From assembly GCF_903994035.1 (NCBI RefSeq), contig NZ_CAJEWB010000005.1, forward strand, positions 62,001 through 126,000: a stretch of DNA of 64,000 nt, read 5' to 3'. A program made the position numbers and the translations under genes. This DNA comes from Phocicoccus pinnipedialis (GTDB lineage: Bacteria > Bacillota > Bacilli > Staphylococcales > Salinicoccaceae). This document shows positions 50,647 to 62,311 of this stretch, one piece after another. A model generated the notes under the pieces. That model made no database searches, had not been told where the DNA came from, and saw nothing but the letters and a program-made list of their open reading frames with translations. How positions within the stretch are numbered: the first letter of the stretch is position 1; every line of letters starts with the position of its first letter.

Positions 50647-52050
50647 ATGGAAAACTTTGATGTAGGGAAACAGATGCCTCACAATATTGAGGCAGAACAA
50701 GCCCTACTTGGTGCGGTTCTACTTGATCCTGTCATCATTTTAGATGTGAGAAACGTCTTGGATATCGATGATTTTTATCGTCGAGAACACCAGTTAATTT
50801 ACCAAGCGATGATTACGTTAAGTGATAACAATAAAGAGATTACAGGAATCTTGCTTGGTCAAGAGCTGATTCGTATGAATGCGATAAATGATATAGGTGG
50901 CGTAACATATTTACAGACGCTCACGCAGATTACCCCTTCAAGTTATAATTGGGAGCAGTATGCTGAAATTGTATACGCCATGTCATTAAAGCGAACAGTC
51001 ATTCAAAAAGCGAGTGAACTCGTCGAGAGTGGGTATTCGACAGACGTCGATGTGGATGATCTTTTGTCAGTTGCGGAAACTTCGATGATGAATATCGGTG
51101 AAGACCGTGGACGTGAGGGATTTAAGTCGATGCGTGACGTCGTTGTTAATATCTTCGAAGAGCTCGATGAGTATTCAAAGAAAGACAACTCGGGTATTAC
51201 GGGGATTCCAACAGGATATCGTGAACTCGACCGTATGACGAGTGGTTTGCAGCGCAATGACCTGATTATTGTTGCAGCGCGACCATCTATGGGTAAAACG
51301 GCGTTCGCTTTAAACATCGCAGAGAACGTTGGTATGGCTCGTGATGGCGAGTATTCTGTTGCGATATTTTCGCTTGAGATGGGTGCAGAACAGCTCGCAA
51401 CACGTATGATTGCATCAGTTGGTCACATCGATTCTTCTAGTCTTAGAAACAGGAGTTTATCGAATGACGAATGGGATAACCTCGCGATGGTGACGAACCG
51501 CCTAGCAGGTACGCGTATTTTTATCGATGACTCACCAGGTATTCGTGTAAACGATATACGTTCGAAGTGCTTAAAGCTTCAGGCGCAACATGGGCTTGAT
51601 CTTGTAATTATTGACTACCTACAATTGATTCAAGGATCCGGTGGAAAGCGTAGTGAGAACAGACAACAAGAAGTGTCCGAGATTTCTCGTATGTTAAAAG
51701 CACTGGCGCGTGAGTTAGAGAGTCCAGTCATTGCACTGTCGCAGCTCTCTAGGGGAGTAGAACAACGTCAAGATAAGCGCCCGATGATGAGTGACTTGCG
51801 TGAATCTGGTTCTATTGAGCAAGACGCTGACATCATTGCGTTTCTCTACCGAGATGACTACTATAATCGCGGTGATGGAGATGAAAATGATGGTGGTACA
51901 CAGAGTGTTCAAGATGAAATTGAAATCATTTTAGCCAAACATCGTAATGGACCCACTGGCACTGTGTCCTTGATGTTTAACAAAGCACACAGTAAATTTA
52001 TGGACATTGACTTTAGAGAATATGGTGATGGATATATCCCACCAAATTAA
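50647..52050 (+). CDS. dnaB: Replicative DNA helicase DnaB/DnaC
   Basis: A 467-residue hexameric helicase. The N-terminal domain begins QMPHNIEAEQALLGAVLLDP; the RecA-like domain has Walker A VAARPSMGKTAFALNIAENV near 211-224, DLVIIDYLQLIQG, QLSRGVEQRQDKRPMMSDLRESGSIEQDADI and KHRNGPTG. This gene is called dnaC in Bacillus and dnaB in most annotations of this family. It is followed by a terminator. No intein is present. Confidence 0.97.
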   Translation: MENFDVGKQMPHNIEAEQALLGAVLLDPVIILDVRNVLDIDDFYRREHQLIYQAMITLSDNNKEITGILLGQELIRMNAINDIGGVTYLQTLTQITPSSYNWEQYAEIVYAMSLKRTVIQKASELVESGYSTDVDVDDLLSVAETSMMNIGEDRGREGFKSMRDVVVNIFEELDEYSKKDNSGITGIPTGYRELDRMTSGLQRNDLIIVAARPSMGKTAFALNIAENVGMARDGEYSVAIFSLEMGAEQLATRMIASVGHIDSSSLRNRSLSNDEWDNLAMVTNRLAGTRIFIDDSPGIRVNDIRSKCLKLQAQHGLDLVIIDYLQLIQGSGGKRSENRQQEVSEISRMLKALARELESPVIALSQLSRGVEQRQDKRPMMSDLRESGSIEQDADIIAFLYRDDYYNRGDGDENDGGTQSVQDEIEIILAKHRNGPTGTVSLMFNKAHSKFMDIDFREYGDGYIPPN

Positions 52051-52054
52051 GCAC

Positions 52055-52091
52055 GGCGTCGCTATCTACAATGATAGACGACGCTTTTTTT
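52055..52091 (+). terminator. Terminator after dnaB
   Basis: GGCGTCG(C)TATC pairs with GATA(GA)CGACGC, then seven T residues. Confidence 0.82.
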
Positions 52092-52092
52092 A

Positions 52093-52121
52093 TTGATAAT
52101 TCAGTAAATTTGTGGTAGATT
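52093..52121 (+). promoter_or_regulatory. purA promoter
   Basis: TTGATA (52093-52098) and TAGATT (52116-52121) are 17 bp apart, about 38 bp before purA. No PurR box was recognised. Confidence 0.6.
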
Positions 52122-52134
52122 AGATAAGGTTTAA

Positions 52135-53445
<1,311 letters not shown>

Positions 53446-53451
53446 GGTAAC

Positions 53452-53492
53452 TTAATTGCACTTGAAGTATTTTCAAGTGCAATTAAGTTTTT
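53452..53492 (+). terminator. Terminator after purA
   Basis: TTAATTGCACTTGAA pairs with TTCAAGTGCAATTAA across 5 nt and is followed by GTTTTTAAT. Confidence 0.9.
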
Positions 53493-53560
53493 AATAAATA
53501 CTAAAAAGTGTTGCATTATTATTTATTACATGGTACTATAAATCTTGTGTTCAATAGTAA

Positions 53561-53632
53561 GGCCCCTTGGTCAAGCGGTTAAGACACCGCCCTTTCACGG
53601 CGGTAACACGGGTTCGAATCCCGTAGGGGTCA
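53561..53632 (+). tRNA. tRNA-Glu (anticodon TTC)
   Basis: 72 nt with acceptor GGCCCCT/AGGGGTC (one G-T pair), D-arm GTCAAGCGGTTAAGAC, anticodon arm CCGCC-CTTTCAC-GGCGG reading TTC, and T-arm CGGGT-TCGAATC-CCGT. Discriminator A; CCA is not encoded. Confidence 0.97.
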
Positions 53633-53663
53633 CTTTTTTTATTTATACAATTTTTATAACAAT

Positions 53664-53736
53664 GGTCCCGTGGTGTAGCGGTTAACATGCCTGCCTGTCA
53701 CGCAGGAGATCGCGGGTTCGATTCCCGTCGGGACCG
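53664..53736 (+). tRNA. tRNA-Asp (anticodon GTC)
   Basis: 73 nt with acceptor GGTCCCG/CGGGACC, anticodon arm CCTGC-CTGTCAC-GCAGG reading GTC, T-arm GCGGG-TTCGATT-CCCGT, and discriminator G typical of tRNA-Asp. CCA is not encoded. Confidence 0.97.
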
Positions 53737-53740
53737 TTTC

Positions 53741-53772
53741 AAACTCTAGCGAAATATCGTTAGAGTTTTTTT
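53741..53772 (+). terminator. Terminator after the tRNA pair
   Basis: AACTCTAGCGA pairs with TCGTTAGAGTT (one G-T pair) across 4 nt, then a T-run of seven. The DNA from here to the opp promoter (53773-53989) shows no gene I can support. Confidence 0.88.
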
Positions 53773-53989
53773 AATCTTCTTATTCTGAGTGCCATGAAAA
53801 AGCCCATTCTAAATTCTTTATTTTGTTAATCAGATCAATAATTCTGCCGACAATTGTTTAAAACATATGTATGGTTAAAAGTACTTCATCATCTAATTAA
53901 TGCAAACTCACCTTCCTTACATCTTTCTATGATTATCAAGTAATTTTATTTTAATTAAGTAATAACGATGTATTTTCTATGTAACTGTA

Positions 53990-54019
53990 TTGACATATAT
54001 TCTTTGTAAAGCATATAAT
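53990..54019 (+). promoter_or_regulatory. opp operon promoter
   Basis: TTGACA (53990-53995) and TATAAT (54014-54019) are both perfect hexamers with an 18-bp spacer, 60 bp before the oppA ATG. Confidence 0.82.
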
Positions 54020-54033
54020 TTATTTATAACCAT

Positions 54034-54048
54034 ATGAAAACGGTTTAA
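54034..54048 (+). promoter_or_regulatory. Candidate CcpA catabolite-response element (cre)
   Basis: ATGAAAACGGTTTAA fits WTGNAANCGNWNNCW with a single mismatch (A for the last C). It sits just after the predicted transcription start, a position where CcpA would repress. Confidence 0.55.
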
Positions 54049-54078
54049 ATTAAATATCCTTATTAAGGAGGAAAAACA

Positions 54079-55704
54079 ATGAAAAAGTTAGGTACATTAT
54101 TACTCTTACTTGTTTCGGGTATCGTACTAGCTGCTTGTAACTTCGGTGGTGGCGGAGACGCTGACAAATCCGAAGATGGTGAGGCAATGAAAGAACTGAA
54201 TGTTTCTATTACATCAGATCCACCAGCGTTCCACCCAGCACTTGCTACGGATACTACTTCAGGTGCGATTTTAGCATCAGCATTTGAAGGTCTTACACGC
54301 TTAGATGCCAAAGGAGAACCTACTGAAGGTATGGCAGAGAAAGTTGAAGTAAGCGAAGACGGTAAAACATACACATATACATTACGAGACGCAAAATGGT
54401 CTAATGGAGATTCTGTCATTGCAGAAGACTTCGTATATGCATGGAAATGGGCTTTAGATCCAGAAAATGCTGCAGACTATGCATATCAACTATATTACAT
54501 AGTTGGTGCTGAAGAATATAACAATGGTGAAGGTTCTGCGGATGATGTTGGTGTGAAAGCACTTGACGAAAAAACGCTTGAGGTTACTCTTGTGAACCCA
54601 ACGCCATTCTTTGATGAGTTAACAGCATTCTACACTTATTTCCCAGTGAACTCTAAACTTGCTGAAGAAAATCCAGATTGGTATAAAGATCCAAGCGGAG
54701 ATGACTTCGTTGGTAACGGTCCATTCAATCTAGACGAATTCGCAAGTGCGGATCATATCACTTTAAGTAAAAACGATAATTATTGGGATAAAGACAATGT
54801 CGCTTTAGACAAAGTAAATATCTCAATGATTGAAAGTGAAGCGACAGCACTTAAAGAATACCAAGCAGGTAACCTGGATTACCTTGGTGCGCCATTTAAC
54901 ACAATTGACTTAAATGCATTAGATGGATTTAAAGAAGACGGTACATTAAACGTTTCTGACCAAGCGGGTACTTACATGATCGTATTCAACACTAAAGATG
55001 ATATTTTAGGTAACAAAAATATCCGTGAGGCATTAACAACAGCAATTGACCGCGATGGTTTAATTGAAAACGTAACTAAAGGGGAACAAAAACCAGGTTC
55101 TGGTTTAGTACCACTTACAATGACAGGATTTGAAGAACCAGCTGATTACTTTAAGTCTAACGATATCGATGCTGCTAAAGCTGCTTTAGATAAAGGACTT
55201 GAAGAACTTGGCTTAGACAAACCTTCTGATCTAAAAATTAAATTATCTTACAACACAAGTGAAGCTCACGCTGCAATTATGCAGTTCATTCAACAAGGTT
55301 GGGCAAAAAACCTTGGTATCGATGTATCTCTAGATAACTCAGAATGGCAAGTTTACCTTGAGCAATTAGATGCAGGAGAATACCAAGCTGGACGTTATGG
55401 TTGGGTTGGAGACTTTAACGACCCGATCAACTTCTTGGAGATTTTCAAACGTGATGGCGGTAATAACCAAACTGGTTGGACTAACAAGGAATACACAGAT
55501 CTTCTGAATCAAGCTGCAACTGAAACTGATGAAGCAGCTCGTACTCAGAATTTAAAAGACGCTGAAGAAATCTTTATGAAGGATTTCCCAATTGCTCCGA
55601 TTTACTTCTACACTAACCTATCTGTTAAACAAGATGGCGTTAAGAATATGGAGTCAGATCCAATGGGTAACGTACAGTTAAAATACGTTGACATTGAAAA
55701 GTAA
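54079..55704 (+). CDS. oppA: Oligopeptide ABC transporter substrate-binding lipoprotein
   Basis: A 541-residue lipoprotein with signal MKKLGTLLLLLVSGIVLAAC (lipobox LAAC, Cys 20) and a Gly/Asp/Ser linker. The solute-binding family 5 fold is shown by FHPALATDTTSGAILASAFEGLTRLDAKGEPTEGMAEKVEVSEDGKTYTYTLRDAKWSNGDSVIAEDFVYAWKWAL. It delivers oligopeptides to OppBC. In Firmicutes such proteins also import signalling peptides. A stable hairpin (55711-55735) after the stop may protect the oppA part of the mRNA. Confidence 0.95.
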   Translation: MKKLGTLLLLLVSGIVLAACNFGGGGDADKSEDGEAMKELNVSITSDPPAFHPALATDTTSGAILASAFEGLTRLDAKGEPTEGMAEKVEVSEDGKTYTYTLRDAKWSNGDSVIAEDFVYAWKWALDPENAADYAYQLYYIVGAEEYNNGEGSADDVGVKALDEKTLEVTLVNPTPFFDELTAFYTYFPVNSKLAEENPDWYKDPSGDDFVGNGPFNLDEFASADHITLSKNDNYWDKDNVALDKVNISMIESEATALKEYQAGNLDYLGAPFNTIDLNALDGFKEDGTLNVSDQAGTYMIVFNTKDDILGNKNIREALTTAIDRDGLIENVTKGEQKPGSGLVPLTMTGFEEPADYFKSNDIDAAKAALDKGLEELGLDKPSDLKIKLSYNTSEAHAAIMQFIQQGWAKNLGIDVSLDNSEWQVYLEQLDAGEYQAGRYGWVGDFNDPINFLEIFKRDGGNNQTGWTNKEYTDLLNQAATETDEAARTQNLKDAEEIFMKDFPIAPIYFYTNLSVKQDGVKNMESDPMGNVQLKYVDIEK

Positions 55705-55710
55705 GACCTA

Positions 55711-55735
55711 AAAGGTGAGTGTAATCACTCACCTT
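55711..55735 (+). terminator. Intercistronic hairpin between oppA and oppB
   Basis: AAAGGTGAGTG pairs perfectly with CACTCACCTTT around TAA; only a weak T-rich tail follows. It probably stabilises or partly terminates the oppA transcript, raising OppA over the permease subunits. Confidence 0.7.
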
Positions 55736-55761
55736 TAATTTATTTTAAGGAGGGTTTCACT

Positions 55762-56697
55762 GTGATTAGTTACATAGCGAAACGCTTAGTATACATTCTT
55801 ATTGCCATGTGGTTAATTATCACAGCAACATTCTTCCTGATGCGCTTAGCTCCAGGTAACCCGTTCGCATCTGAACGTGCATTGCCACCAGCAATTCAAG
55901 AAAGTCTGAATGCACAATACGGATTAGATAACCCATGGTACGTCCAATATAAAGACTATTTAATAAACAGTGCTAAAGGTGACTTTGGTACCTCGATGAA
56001 ATATAAATACCGTGAAACGAACGATATGATTGCAGAAAGTTTTCCTGTTTCTATGACACTTGGATTAGAAGCGATGCTAATTGCTGTTGCTTTTGGTGTA
56101 CTAATAGGAACGATAGCTGCTCTATTCCATAATAAATGGCCAGATTATCTCTTGACTATAGTGGCCGTCTTGGGGATATCCATCCCGAGCTTCGTTATGG
56201 CCACAATCTTACAGTATTATTTAGCTCTTCAACTTGACTTGTTTCCAATTGCAGGATGGAAAGGCTTCGCTTATAGTATCCTTCCAGCAGTTGCACTAGC
56301 TTCTACACCAATGGCGTTTATTGCTAAATTGACGCGCTCAAGCATGTTAGAAGAAACAAACAGTGAATACGTTAAGATGGCAAAAGCAAAAGGTATTTCA
56401 AAGCCAGTAATTGTGTTTAAGCATGCACTTAGAAATGCACTTTTACCGGTAGTCACATATCTTGCACCACTTACAGCAGGAGTTGTTACAGGAAGTTTCG
56501 TTATCGAGAAAATCTTCTCAATTCCTGGACTGGGTAAACACTTTGTAACGAGTATTACAAACCGAGACTATACAGTAATCATGGGTACGACCGTTTTCTA
56601 TGCAATTATACTGCTGTTGGCTGTTTTAATTGTCGATATTTTATACAGCTTTATTGATCCACGTATTCAGCTGAGAGGAGGCAAATCAAATGACTGA
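55762..56697 (+). CDS. oppB: Oligopeptide ABC transporter permease OppB
   Basis: A 311-residue permease with six transmembrane segments. It opens [35 protein letters not shown], typical of OppB/DppB, and has the EAA loop [31 protein letters not shown] near 215-245. The start is GTG with AAGGAGGG upstream. Its end overlaps oppC by 8 bp. Confidence 0.95.
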   Translation: MISYIAKRLVYILIAMWLIITATFFLMRLAPGNPFASERALPPAIQESLNAQYGLDNPWYVQYKDYLINSAKGDFGTSMKYKYRETNDMIAESFPVSMTLGLEAMLIAVAFGVLIGTIAALFHNKWPDYLLTIVAVLGISIPSFVMATILQYYLALQLDLFPIAGWKGFAYSILPAVALASTPMAFIAKLTRSSMLEETNSEYVKMAKAKGISKPVIVFKHALRNALLPVVTYLAPLTAGVVTGSFVIEKIFSIPGLGKHFVTSITNRDYTVIMGTTVFYAIILLLAVLIVDILYSFIDPRIQLRGGKSND

Positions 56698-57619
56698 TAA
56701 AGAGCACATTAAGTTAAATCCGGAAGATTTTGAAGTGGTCGGTGAACGAGAAGATCAAGCCGAGCAACTGAGTAAAAAATCCATTTCATTCTGGGAAGAA
56801 GTGCTCAGAAGGTTTATGCACAATAAACTTGCACTCATTGGACTTGTATTACTCGTAATCATAATACTTGGTGCTATTTTTGTACCAATGTTCTCAGAGT
56901 TTACGTATAGACAGCAAAATGGAGATTATAACGCAGCACCATCATCGAAGTATTTCTTTGGTACCGATGATCTTGGTCGTGACATATTTGTCCGAGTTTG
57001 GGTTGGCGCACGAATTTCTATCTTCATTGGATTTGCCGCAGCAGTCATTGACCTTGTTATCGGCGTCGCATGGGGTGCAATCGCTGGTATGCGTGGTGGC
57101 CGTGTTGATGAAATTATGATGCGTATTGCAGACGTATTAACTGCTGTACCGTACCTACTTGTAGTAATTATCTTGCTTGTTGTTATGCAACCAGGGTTAT
57201 TACCAATGATTATTGCAATCTCAATTACAGGTTGGGTAAACATGGCACGTATTACACGCTCTGAAATCTTGAAATTAAAGAACCAAGAATATGTTTTAGC
57301 TGCACGTACACTGGGTGCGTCTAGTGGACATTTAATCATGAAACACTTAATTCCAAACGCACTCGGTGCAATCTTAGTCACAATGACTCTGACAATTCCA
57401 AGTGCGATCTTTACAGAGGCATTCTTAAGTTATCTTGGGCTTGGTGTCCCTGCCCCACTCGCAAGCTGGGGAACAATGGCTAACGATGGGTATCCAGCAC
57501 TCGCAAACGCGCCTTGGAGACTATTTTTCCCTGCGGCCTTTATCTGTTTAACAATCTTTGCATTTAATACAGTAGGAGACGGGCTGAGAGATGCGCTCGA
57601 TCCAAAGTTAAGGAAGTGA
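56690..57619 (+). CDS. oppC: Oligopeptide ABC transporter permease OppC
   Basis: A 309-residue permease with a soluble N-terminal extension (about 45 residues), then [49 protein letters not shown] (OppC signature) and the EAA loop [27 protein letters not shown]. It pairs with OppB in the membrane channel. Confidence 0.95.
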   Translation: MTDKEHIKLNPEDFEVVGEREDQAEQLSKKSISFWEEVLRRFMHNKLALIGLVLLVIIILGAIFVPMFSEFTYRQQNGDYNAAPSSKYFFGTDDLGRDIFVRVWVGARISIFIGFAAAVIDLVIGVAWGAIAGMRGGRVDEIMMRIADVLTAVPYLLVVIILLVVMQPGLLPMIIAISITGWVNMARITRSEILKLKNQEYVLAARTLGASSGHLIMKHLIPNALGAILVTMTLTIPSAIFTEAFLSYLGLGVPAPLASWGTMANDGYPALANAPWRLFFPAAFICLTIFAFNTVGDGLRDALDPKLRK

Positions 57620-57623
57620 TAGT

Positions 57624-58682
57624 ATGAAGAAATCCATTTTAGAAGTGAATAATTTAAGGGTGAATTTCTCAACATACGCAGGTAAAGTCCAAGCTGTAAG
57701 GGATGTATCTTTTGAAGTATTTAGTGGAGAAACACTTGCGATAGTTGGAGAATCAGGGTCAGGTAAAAGTGTAACGTCACAAGCGATTATGCAATTACTT
57801 CCTGTGCCACCTGCAATTTATGAAGGTGGAGAAATCTTATTTGGCGGACAAGATTTATTACAATTATCGGACAGACAAATGGAAAAAATACGTGGTAATG
57901 AAATCAGTATGATTTTCCAGGACCCGATGACGAGTCTGAACCCAACAATGAAAATTGGAAAGCAAATTACAGAAGTGATGATAAAGCACCAAAAAATTTC
58001 ACGAAGTGAAGCGGACAAGCGCGCATTGGAACTCATGGAAATTGTTGGAATTCCAATGCCAGAAAAACGATTAAAACAATATCCACACGAGTTTTCAGGT
58101 GGGATGAGACAACGTGTGGTTATTGCGATTGCACTTGCTGCGAATCCGAAGTTACTCATTGCGGATGAACCAACGACTGCCTTAGACGTTACGATTCAGG
58201 CTCAAATCTTAGAGGTTATGAAAGAAATTCAAAAAGAGATGGAGACAGCAATCATCTTTATTACTCATGACCTTGGGGTAGTAGCGAACGTTGCGGACAG
58301 AGTCGCTGTCATGTATGCTGGTGAGATTGTAGAGGTTGGTACAGTAGAAGATATCTTCTATAATCCTCAACATCCATATACTTGGGGACTTCTCGGCTCT
58401 ATGCCAGATTTAACTGCTGACAAATCACAGAAATTAAGAACAATACCTGGTTCACCACCAGACTTAACGCACCCACCGGCTGGTGATGCATTTGCAGCAC
58501 GTAATCCTCATGCTATGAAAATTGACTATGAGAAGAACCCACCGATGTTTAAAGTGAGCGATACGCACTATGCGAAAACGTGGCGATTACATCCAGATGC
58601 ACCGAAAACAGAGGTTCCATCAGTAATCAAAGAGCGTTACAACCAGTATCGTAAAAAGAAAGAAGGTGACTCAATTGTCTAA
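57624..58682 (+). CDS. oppD: Oligopeptide ABC transporter ATPase OppD
   Basis: A 352-residue ABC ATPase: Walker A VGESGSGKSVTSQAIM near 43, Q-loop FQDPMTSLNP, signature FSGGMRQRVVIAIALAANPKLLIADEPTTALD, and the C-terminal oligopeptide-transporter zone (HPYTWGLLGSMPDL...RTIPGSPPDLTHPPAGDAFAARNP). The usual iron-sulphur cysteine cluster of OppD proteins (C-x-x-...C) is not evident in that zone. It overlaps oppF by 8 bp. Confidence 0.95.
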   Translation: MKKSILEVNNLRVNFSTYAGKVQAVRDVSFEVFSGETLAIVGESGSGKSVTSQAIMQLLPVPPAIYEGGEILFGGQDLLQLSDRQMEKIRGNEISMIFQDPMTSLNPTMKIGKQITEVMIKHQKISRSEADKRALELMEIVGIPMPEKRLKQYPHEFSGGMRQRVVIAIALAANPKLLIADEPTTALDVTIQAQILEVMKEIQKEMETAIIFITHDLGVVANVADRVAVMYAGEIVEVGTVEDIFYNPQHPYTWGLLGSMPDLTADKSQKLRTIPGSPPDLTHPPAGDAFAARNPHAMKIDYEKNPPMFKVSDTHYAKTWRLHPDAPKTEVPSVIKERYNQYRKKKEGDSIV

Positions 58683-59592
58683 GCCATTACTAGAGGTTAA
58701 GAACTTATCTAAACACTTTGGGTCACGTAAAAATAAAGTTAAAGCTGTTGATGGTGTGTCATTCAGTATCATGCCTGGTGAAACACTTGGTCTTGTTGGA
58801 GAATCTGGGTGTGGTAAATCAACAACTGGACGTACGATTATTAAATTGTATGAAAGTACATCTGGGGAAGTGATATTTGATGGTAAAGATATCAGCAAAT
58901 TATCAAAGAAAGAACGAAAACATTTTTACCAAGATATGCAGATGATTTTCCAAGACCCATACGCATCACTCAACCCGAGAATGACGGTACGTGAGATTTT
59001 AGAAGAAGGATATGACATTCACGGTCTTTATAAGAATAAAAAAGAACGTAAAGAAAAAGTTTATGAGCTATTGGAGTCAGTTGGACTCAATAGAGAACAC
59101 GCAACGCGTTATCCACATGAATTCTCTGGTGGTCAACGTCAGAGAATCGGTATCGCACGTGCATTATCATTTGATCCTAAACTAATTATCGCAGATGAGC
59201 CTATATCAGCACTCGACGTATCGATTCAAGCACAGGTCGTTAACATGATGAAAGACATACAGAAAGAACGTGGACTCGCGTATCTCTTTATAGCGCATGA
59301 TCTTTCAATGGTTAAATATATCTCTGACAGAATCGCAGTGATGTATAAGGGACGCTTGCTTGAAATAGGTGAAGCGGATGAATTATATAACAACCCGATT
59401 CACCCTTACACGAAGTCGCTTTTATCAGCAGTGCCGCAACCAGATCCAATATCTGAGCGCGAAAGAAAACGTATCAAGTACGATCATCAAGAATATACTG
59501 AAATTGACGATCACTTACTCGAATTCAGAAGTTTTGGTAACGATCATTACGTGTACTGTACTGAAGAAGAATTTAAAGCATGGCAAGTATAA
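58675..59592 (+). CDS. oppF: Oligopeptide ABC transporter ATPase OppF
   Basis: A 305-residue ABC ATPase with Walker A VGESGCGKSTTGRTII, FQDPYASLNPRM, FSGGQRQRIGIARALSFDPKLIIADEPISALD and the OppF end HPYTKSLLSAVPQPDP. TTG at 58675 is preferred since AGAAGG (58661-58666) lies 8 nt before it and the alternative GTG at 58666 overlaps that site. It is the last gene of the operon. Confidence 0.94.
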   Translation: MSKPLLEVKNLSKHFGSRKNKVKAVDGVSFSIMPGETLGLVGESGCGKSTTGRTIIKLYESTSGEVIFDGKDISKLSKKERKHFYQDMQMIFQDPYASLNPRMTVREILEEGYDIHGLYKNKKERKEKVYELLESVGLNREHATRYPHEFSGGQRQRIGIARALSFDPKLIIADEPISALDVSIQAQVVNMMKDIQKERGLAYLFIAHDLSMVKYISDRIAVMYKGRLLEIGEADELYNNPIHPYTKSLLSAVPQPDPISERERKRIKYDHQEYTEIDDHLLEFRSFGNDHYVYCTEEEFKAWQV

Positions 59593-59597
59593 TTTAT

Positions 59598-59634
59598 AAC
59601 CTATAACTGATATGCATCAGTTATAGGTTTTTTT
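59598..59634 (+). terminator. Terminator after the opp operon
   Basis: AACCTATAACTGA pairs with TCAGTTATAGGTT across 6 nt and is followed by a T-run. Confidence 0.92.
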
Positions 59635-59767
59635 CGTTTCAATAAATTGATATACATATTACAATAGAAGAGTATGGGATTCTTCTGAATTAGGCAAAGT
59701 GGTATGAAAATGATACATTGATATATAATCATTAAATAATAGATTTCTCATGAAATGAGGGGAAAGA

Positions 59768-60466
59768 ATGGCAAAAAAGATTGTAGTTGTAGATGATGAA
59801 AAGCCAATTGCAGATATTTTACAATTTAACCTTGAAAAAGAAGGATATGATGTACTGACAGCAAATGATGGTGACGAAGCACTCGAGCTTATTTTAAAAG
59901 AAGTTCCAGATCTCGTTCTCTTGGATATCATGCTGCCAGGTAAAGATGGTATGGAGATTTGTCGAGAAGTACGAAAAGTTTATGATATGCCAATCATTAT
60001 GTTGACGGCGAAAGATGATGAGATTGATAAGGTACTTGGCCTTGAGCTCGGAGCCGATGACTATGTGACAAAGCCATTTTCAACACGTGAACTTATTGCG
60101 CGCGTGAAAGCAAACTTACGTCGTAAAGCGCCTGTTGAAGATACGAAAGTAGAAGATGAAAACACGATTACTCTTCGTGAAATAGAAATTAACTTAGACG
60201 CCTACTCTGTCAAAAAGGATGGAGAAGAAGTTGACCTGACGCAACGTGAATTTGAGCTGTTAATATACTTAGCGAAACACCCTACTCAAGTCATGACACG
60301 TGAACACTTACTTGAGACTGTTTGGGGTTACGACTATTTTGGAGATGTCCGTACTGTAGATGTTACAGTAAGACGCTTACGTGAAAAGATTGAAACAGAT
60401 TCAAGTCACCCAGAATATATCATGACACGTCGTGGAGTTGGATATTTTATTAAAGGTGATGAATAG
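59768..60466 (+). CDS. walR: Essential response regulator WalR
   Basis: A 232-residue OmpR-type regulator. Phospho-acceptor D53 is in [13 protein letters not shown], and K102 follows T101 in [10 protein letters not shown]101 is the position phosphorylated by the Ser/Thr kinase PknB/Stk1 in S. aureus. The winged-helix domain runs from about 135 to the end ([33 protein letters not shown]). With WalK it controls autolysins and wall turnover. Its stop abuts the walK ATG. Confidence 0.97.
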   Translation: MAKKIVVVDDEKPIADILQFNLEKEGYDVLTANDGDEALELILKEVPDLVLLDIMLPGKDGMEICREVRKVYDMPIIMLTAKDDEIDKVLGLELGADDYVTKPFSTRELIARVKANLRRKAPVEDTKVEDENTITLREIEINLDAYSVKKDGEEVDLTQREFELLIYLAKHPTQVMTREHLLETVWGYDYFGDVRTVDVTVRRLREKIETDSSHPEYIMTRRGVGYFIKGDE

Positions 60467-62311
60467 ATGAAAAATCTATTTAGAAGTATACAATCACTAC
60501 AAATTAAACTTGTAGTGATTTATGTATTGCTCATTATTGTTGGAATGCAGATCATTGGTGTGTACTTCACTAACGTACTTGAGCGTGATTTAACCGGGAA
60601 CTTCAAGACGAATATCGAGACACAAATTGACCTAATAGAAACTCGAATTGAAGAGCTCAATGAGGAATATGTGGATGATCGTACAGGTTTTCAAAACGAA
60701 GTGCAGAAACTGTTTTATGATTATGGAAATCGTTCCGATATTGATGAGATTCGATTTGTGAATCCAGATAGCGTGCTCATTGCAACGAGTAAATTATCGA
60801 ATGAATCGTCTGTGAATTCCATAATAAAAGGACCAAAGACGAAGGAATCACTCGATACAGGATTATCTAACGATGAAATCTTTGTAAGTGTTGAAGATGA
60901 CTCAAAACGCATGTGGATTGTAAACTCTCCAGTGATTGTGGAGGATCGAGTCATTGGTGCGATTTATGTTGCATCAAATATTGAAAGTGTCTATCAGCAG
61001 CTTGAAAAAATTAATAATACGTTTATTATCGCAACCATACTCTCTTTATTCATTACGAGTATCTTGGGTATATTTGTCGCGCGTACAATTACAAAACCAA
61101 TTATTAACATGAGAAACCAAGCGCTTCTTATGTCGGAAGGTAACTACACATCACGTGTACAAATTTATAGTGATGACGAAATTGGTCAACTTGCTGAATC
61201 TTTCAATATACTTTCAAAGCGCGTTCAAGAAGCGCAAGCGAACACAGAGAGTGAGAAAAACCGTTTAGATTCTGTAATCACACACATGTCAGATGGTATT
61301 ATCGCATCTGATAGACGTGGACGTATTCGTCTCATCAATGACATGGCGCTTGGTTTATTGAACTTAAAGGCCGAAGAACTTCAAGGTAAAGATATGCTTG
61401 AAATACTGAACCTTCAAAACGACATCACAACAGAAGATATCGTTGAAGGTAACGAGATCAGTCACCTACTTGTCATCAACAATAAAGATGACGATACAAT
61501 GATTCGTGTAAACTTCAGTACAATCGTTAAAGATACCGGTTTTATCAACGGATATATCGCTGTACTGCATGACGTTACAGAACAAGAAAGAATTGATGCA
61601 GAACGTCGTGAATTTGTTGCGAACGTTTCGCATGAACTCCGCACCCCACTTACTTCTATGAAGAGCTATATTGAAGCGTTACAAGATGGTGCGTGGCAAG
61701 ATGACGAGATCGCGCCAAAGTTTTTAAAAGTCACACACGAAGAAACAGAGAGAATGTCAAGATTAGTTGAAGACCTTCTGCAGCTTTCTCGTCTGGATGG
61801 TGAAGTTGAAGAGATTAACAAAGAAATCGTGAACTTTAATATGTTCTTAGATCGTATTATCGAACGATTTGAAATGACGCATAAAGAAGAAGTTCAGCTT
61901 GTTAAGAATTTTCCGGACACAGCGATATTTACTGAAATTGCAGTAGATAAGATGGGACAAGTATTAGATAATGTCATATCTAACGCCATCAAATATCAGC
62001 AACGTGAACCTAAGCGTGTGGAATTTTATCTACAACAAAACTCGTACTATAATCGTTTGACGTTACGCATCAAAGACTATGGTCTCGGTATTCCGAATTC
62101 AAAAGTGGACCGAATTTTTGAACGATTCTATAGAATCGATAAAGCACGTACAAGAAAGATGGGCGGTACAGGACTCGGCTTAGCAATTTCAAAAGAAATT
62201 GTAGAGGCACATGATGGAAAAATTTGGGCAAATAGTATTGAGGGTGAAGGTACGACAATATTTATTAACTTACCTAGTGAAGTGATAAATGAGGATGATT
62301 GGGATGTATAA
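60467..62311 (+). CDS. walK: Essential sensor histidine kinase WalK
   Basis: A 614-residue kinase: transmembrane helix at 12-33, extracellular Cache-like domain to about 182, second helix at 184-205, HAMP (about 206-255), PAS (about 265-372), HisKA with the phospho-accepting H389 in [19 protein letters not shown], and HATPase_c (about 480-608) with [11 protein letters not shown] and [13 protein letters not shown]. The PAS zinc site known from S. aureus WalK is conserved as H273, D276, H368 and E372. It is adjacent to walR. Confidence 0.97.
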   Translation: MKNLFRSIQSLQIKLVVIYVLLIIVGMQIIGVYFTNVLERDLTGNFKTNIETQIDLIETRIEELNEEYVDDRTGFQNEVQKLFYDYGNRSDIDEIRFVNPDSVLIATSKLSNESSVNSIIKGPKTKESLDTGLSNDEIFVSVEDDSKRMWIVNSPVIVEDRVIGAIYVASNIESVYQQLEKINNTFIIATILSLFITSILGIFVARTITKPIINMRNQALLMSEGNYTSRVQIYSDDEIGQLAESFNILSKRVQEAQANTESEKNRLDSVITHMSDGIIASDRRGRIRLINDMALGLLNLKAEELQGKDMLEILNLQNDITTEDIVEGNEISHLLVINNKDDDTMIRVNFSTIVKDTGFINGYIAVLHDVTEQERIDAERREFVANVSHELRTPLTSMKSYIEALQDGAWQDDEIAPKFLKVTHEETERMSRLVEDLLQLSRLDGEVEEINKEIVNFNMFLDRIIERFEMTHKEEVQLVKNFPDTAIFTEIAVDKMGQVLDNVISNAIKYQQREPKRVEFYLQQNSYYNRLTLRIKDYGLGIPNSKVDRIFERFYRIDKARTRKMGGTGLGLAISKEIVEAHDGKIWANSIEGEGTTIFINLPSEVINEDDWDV

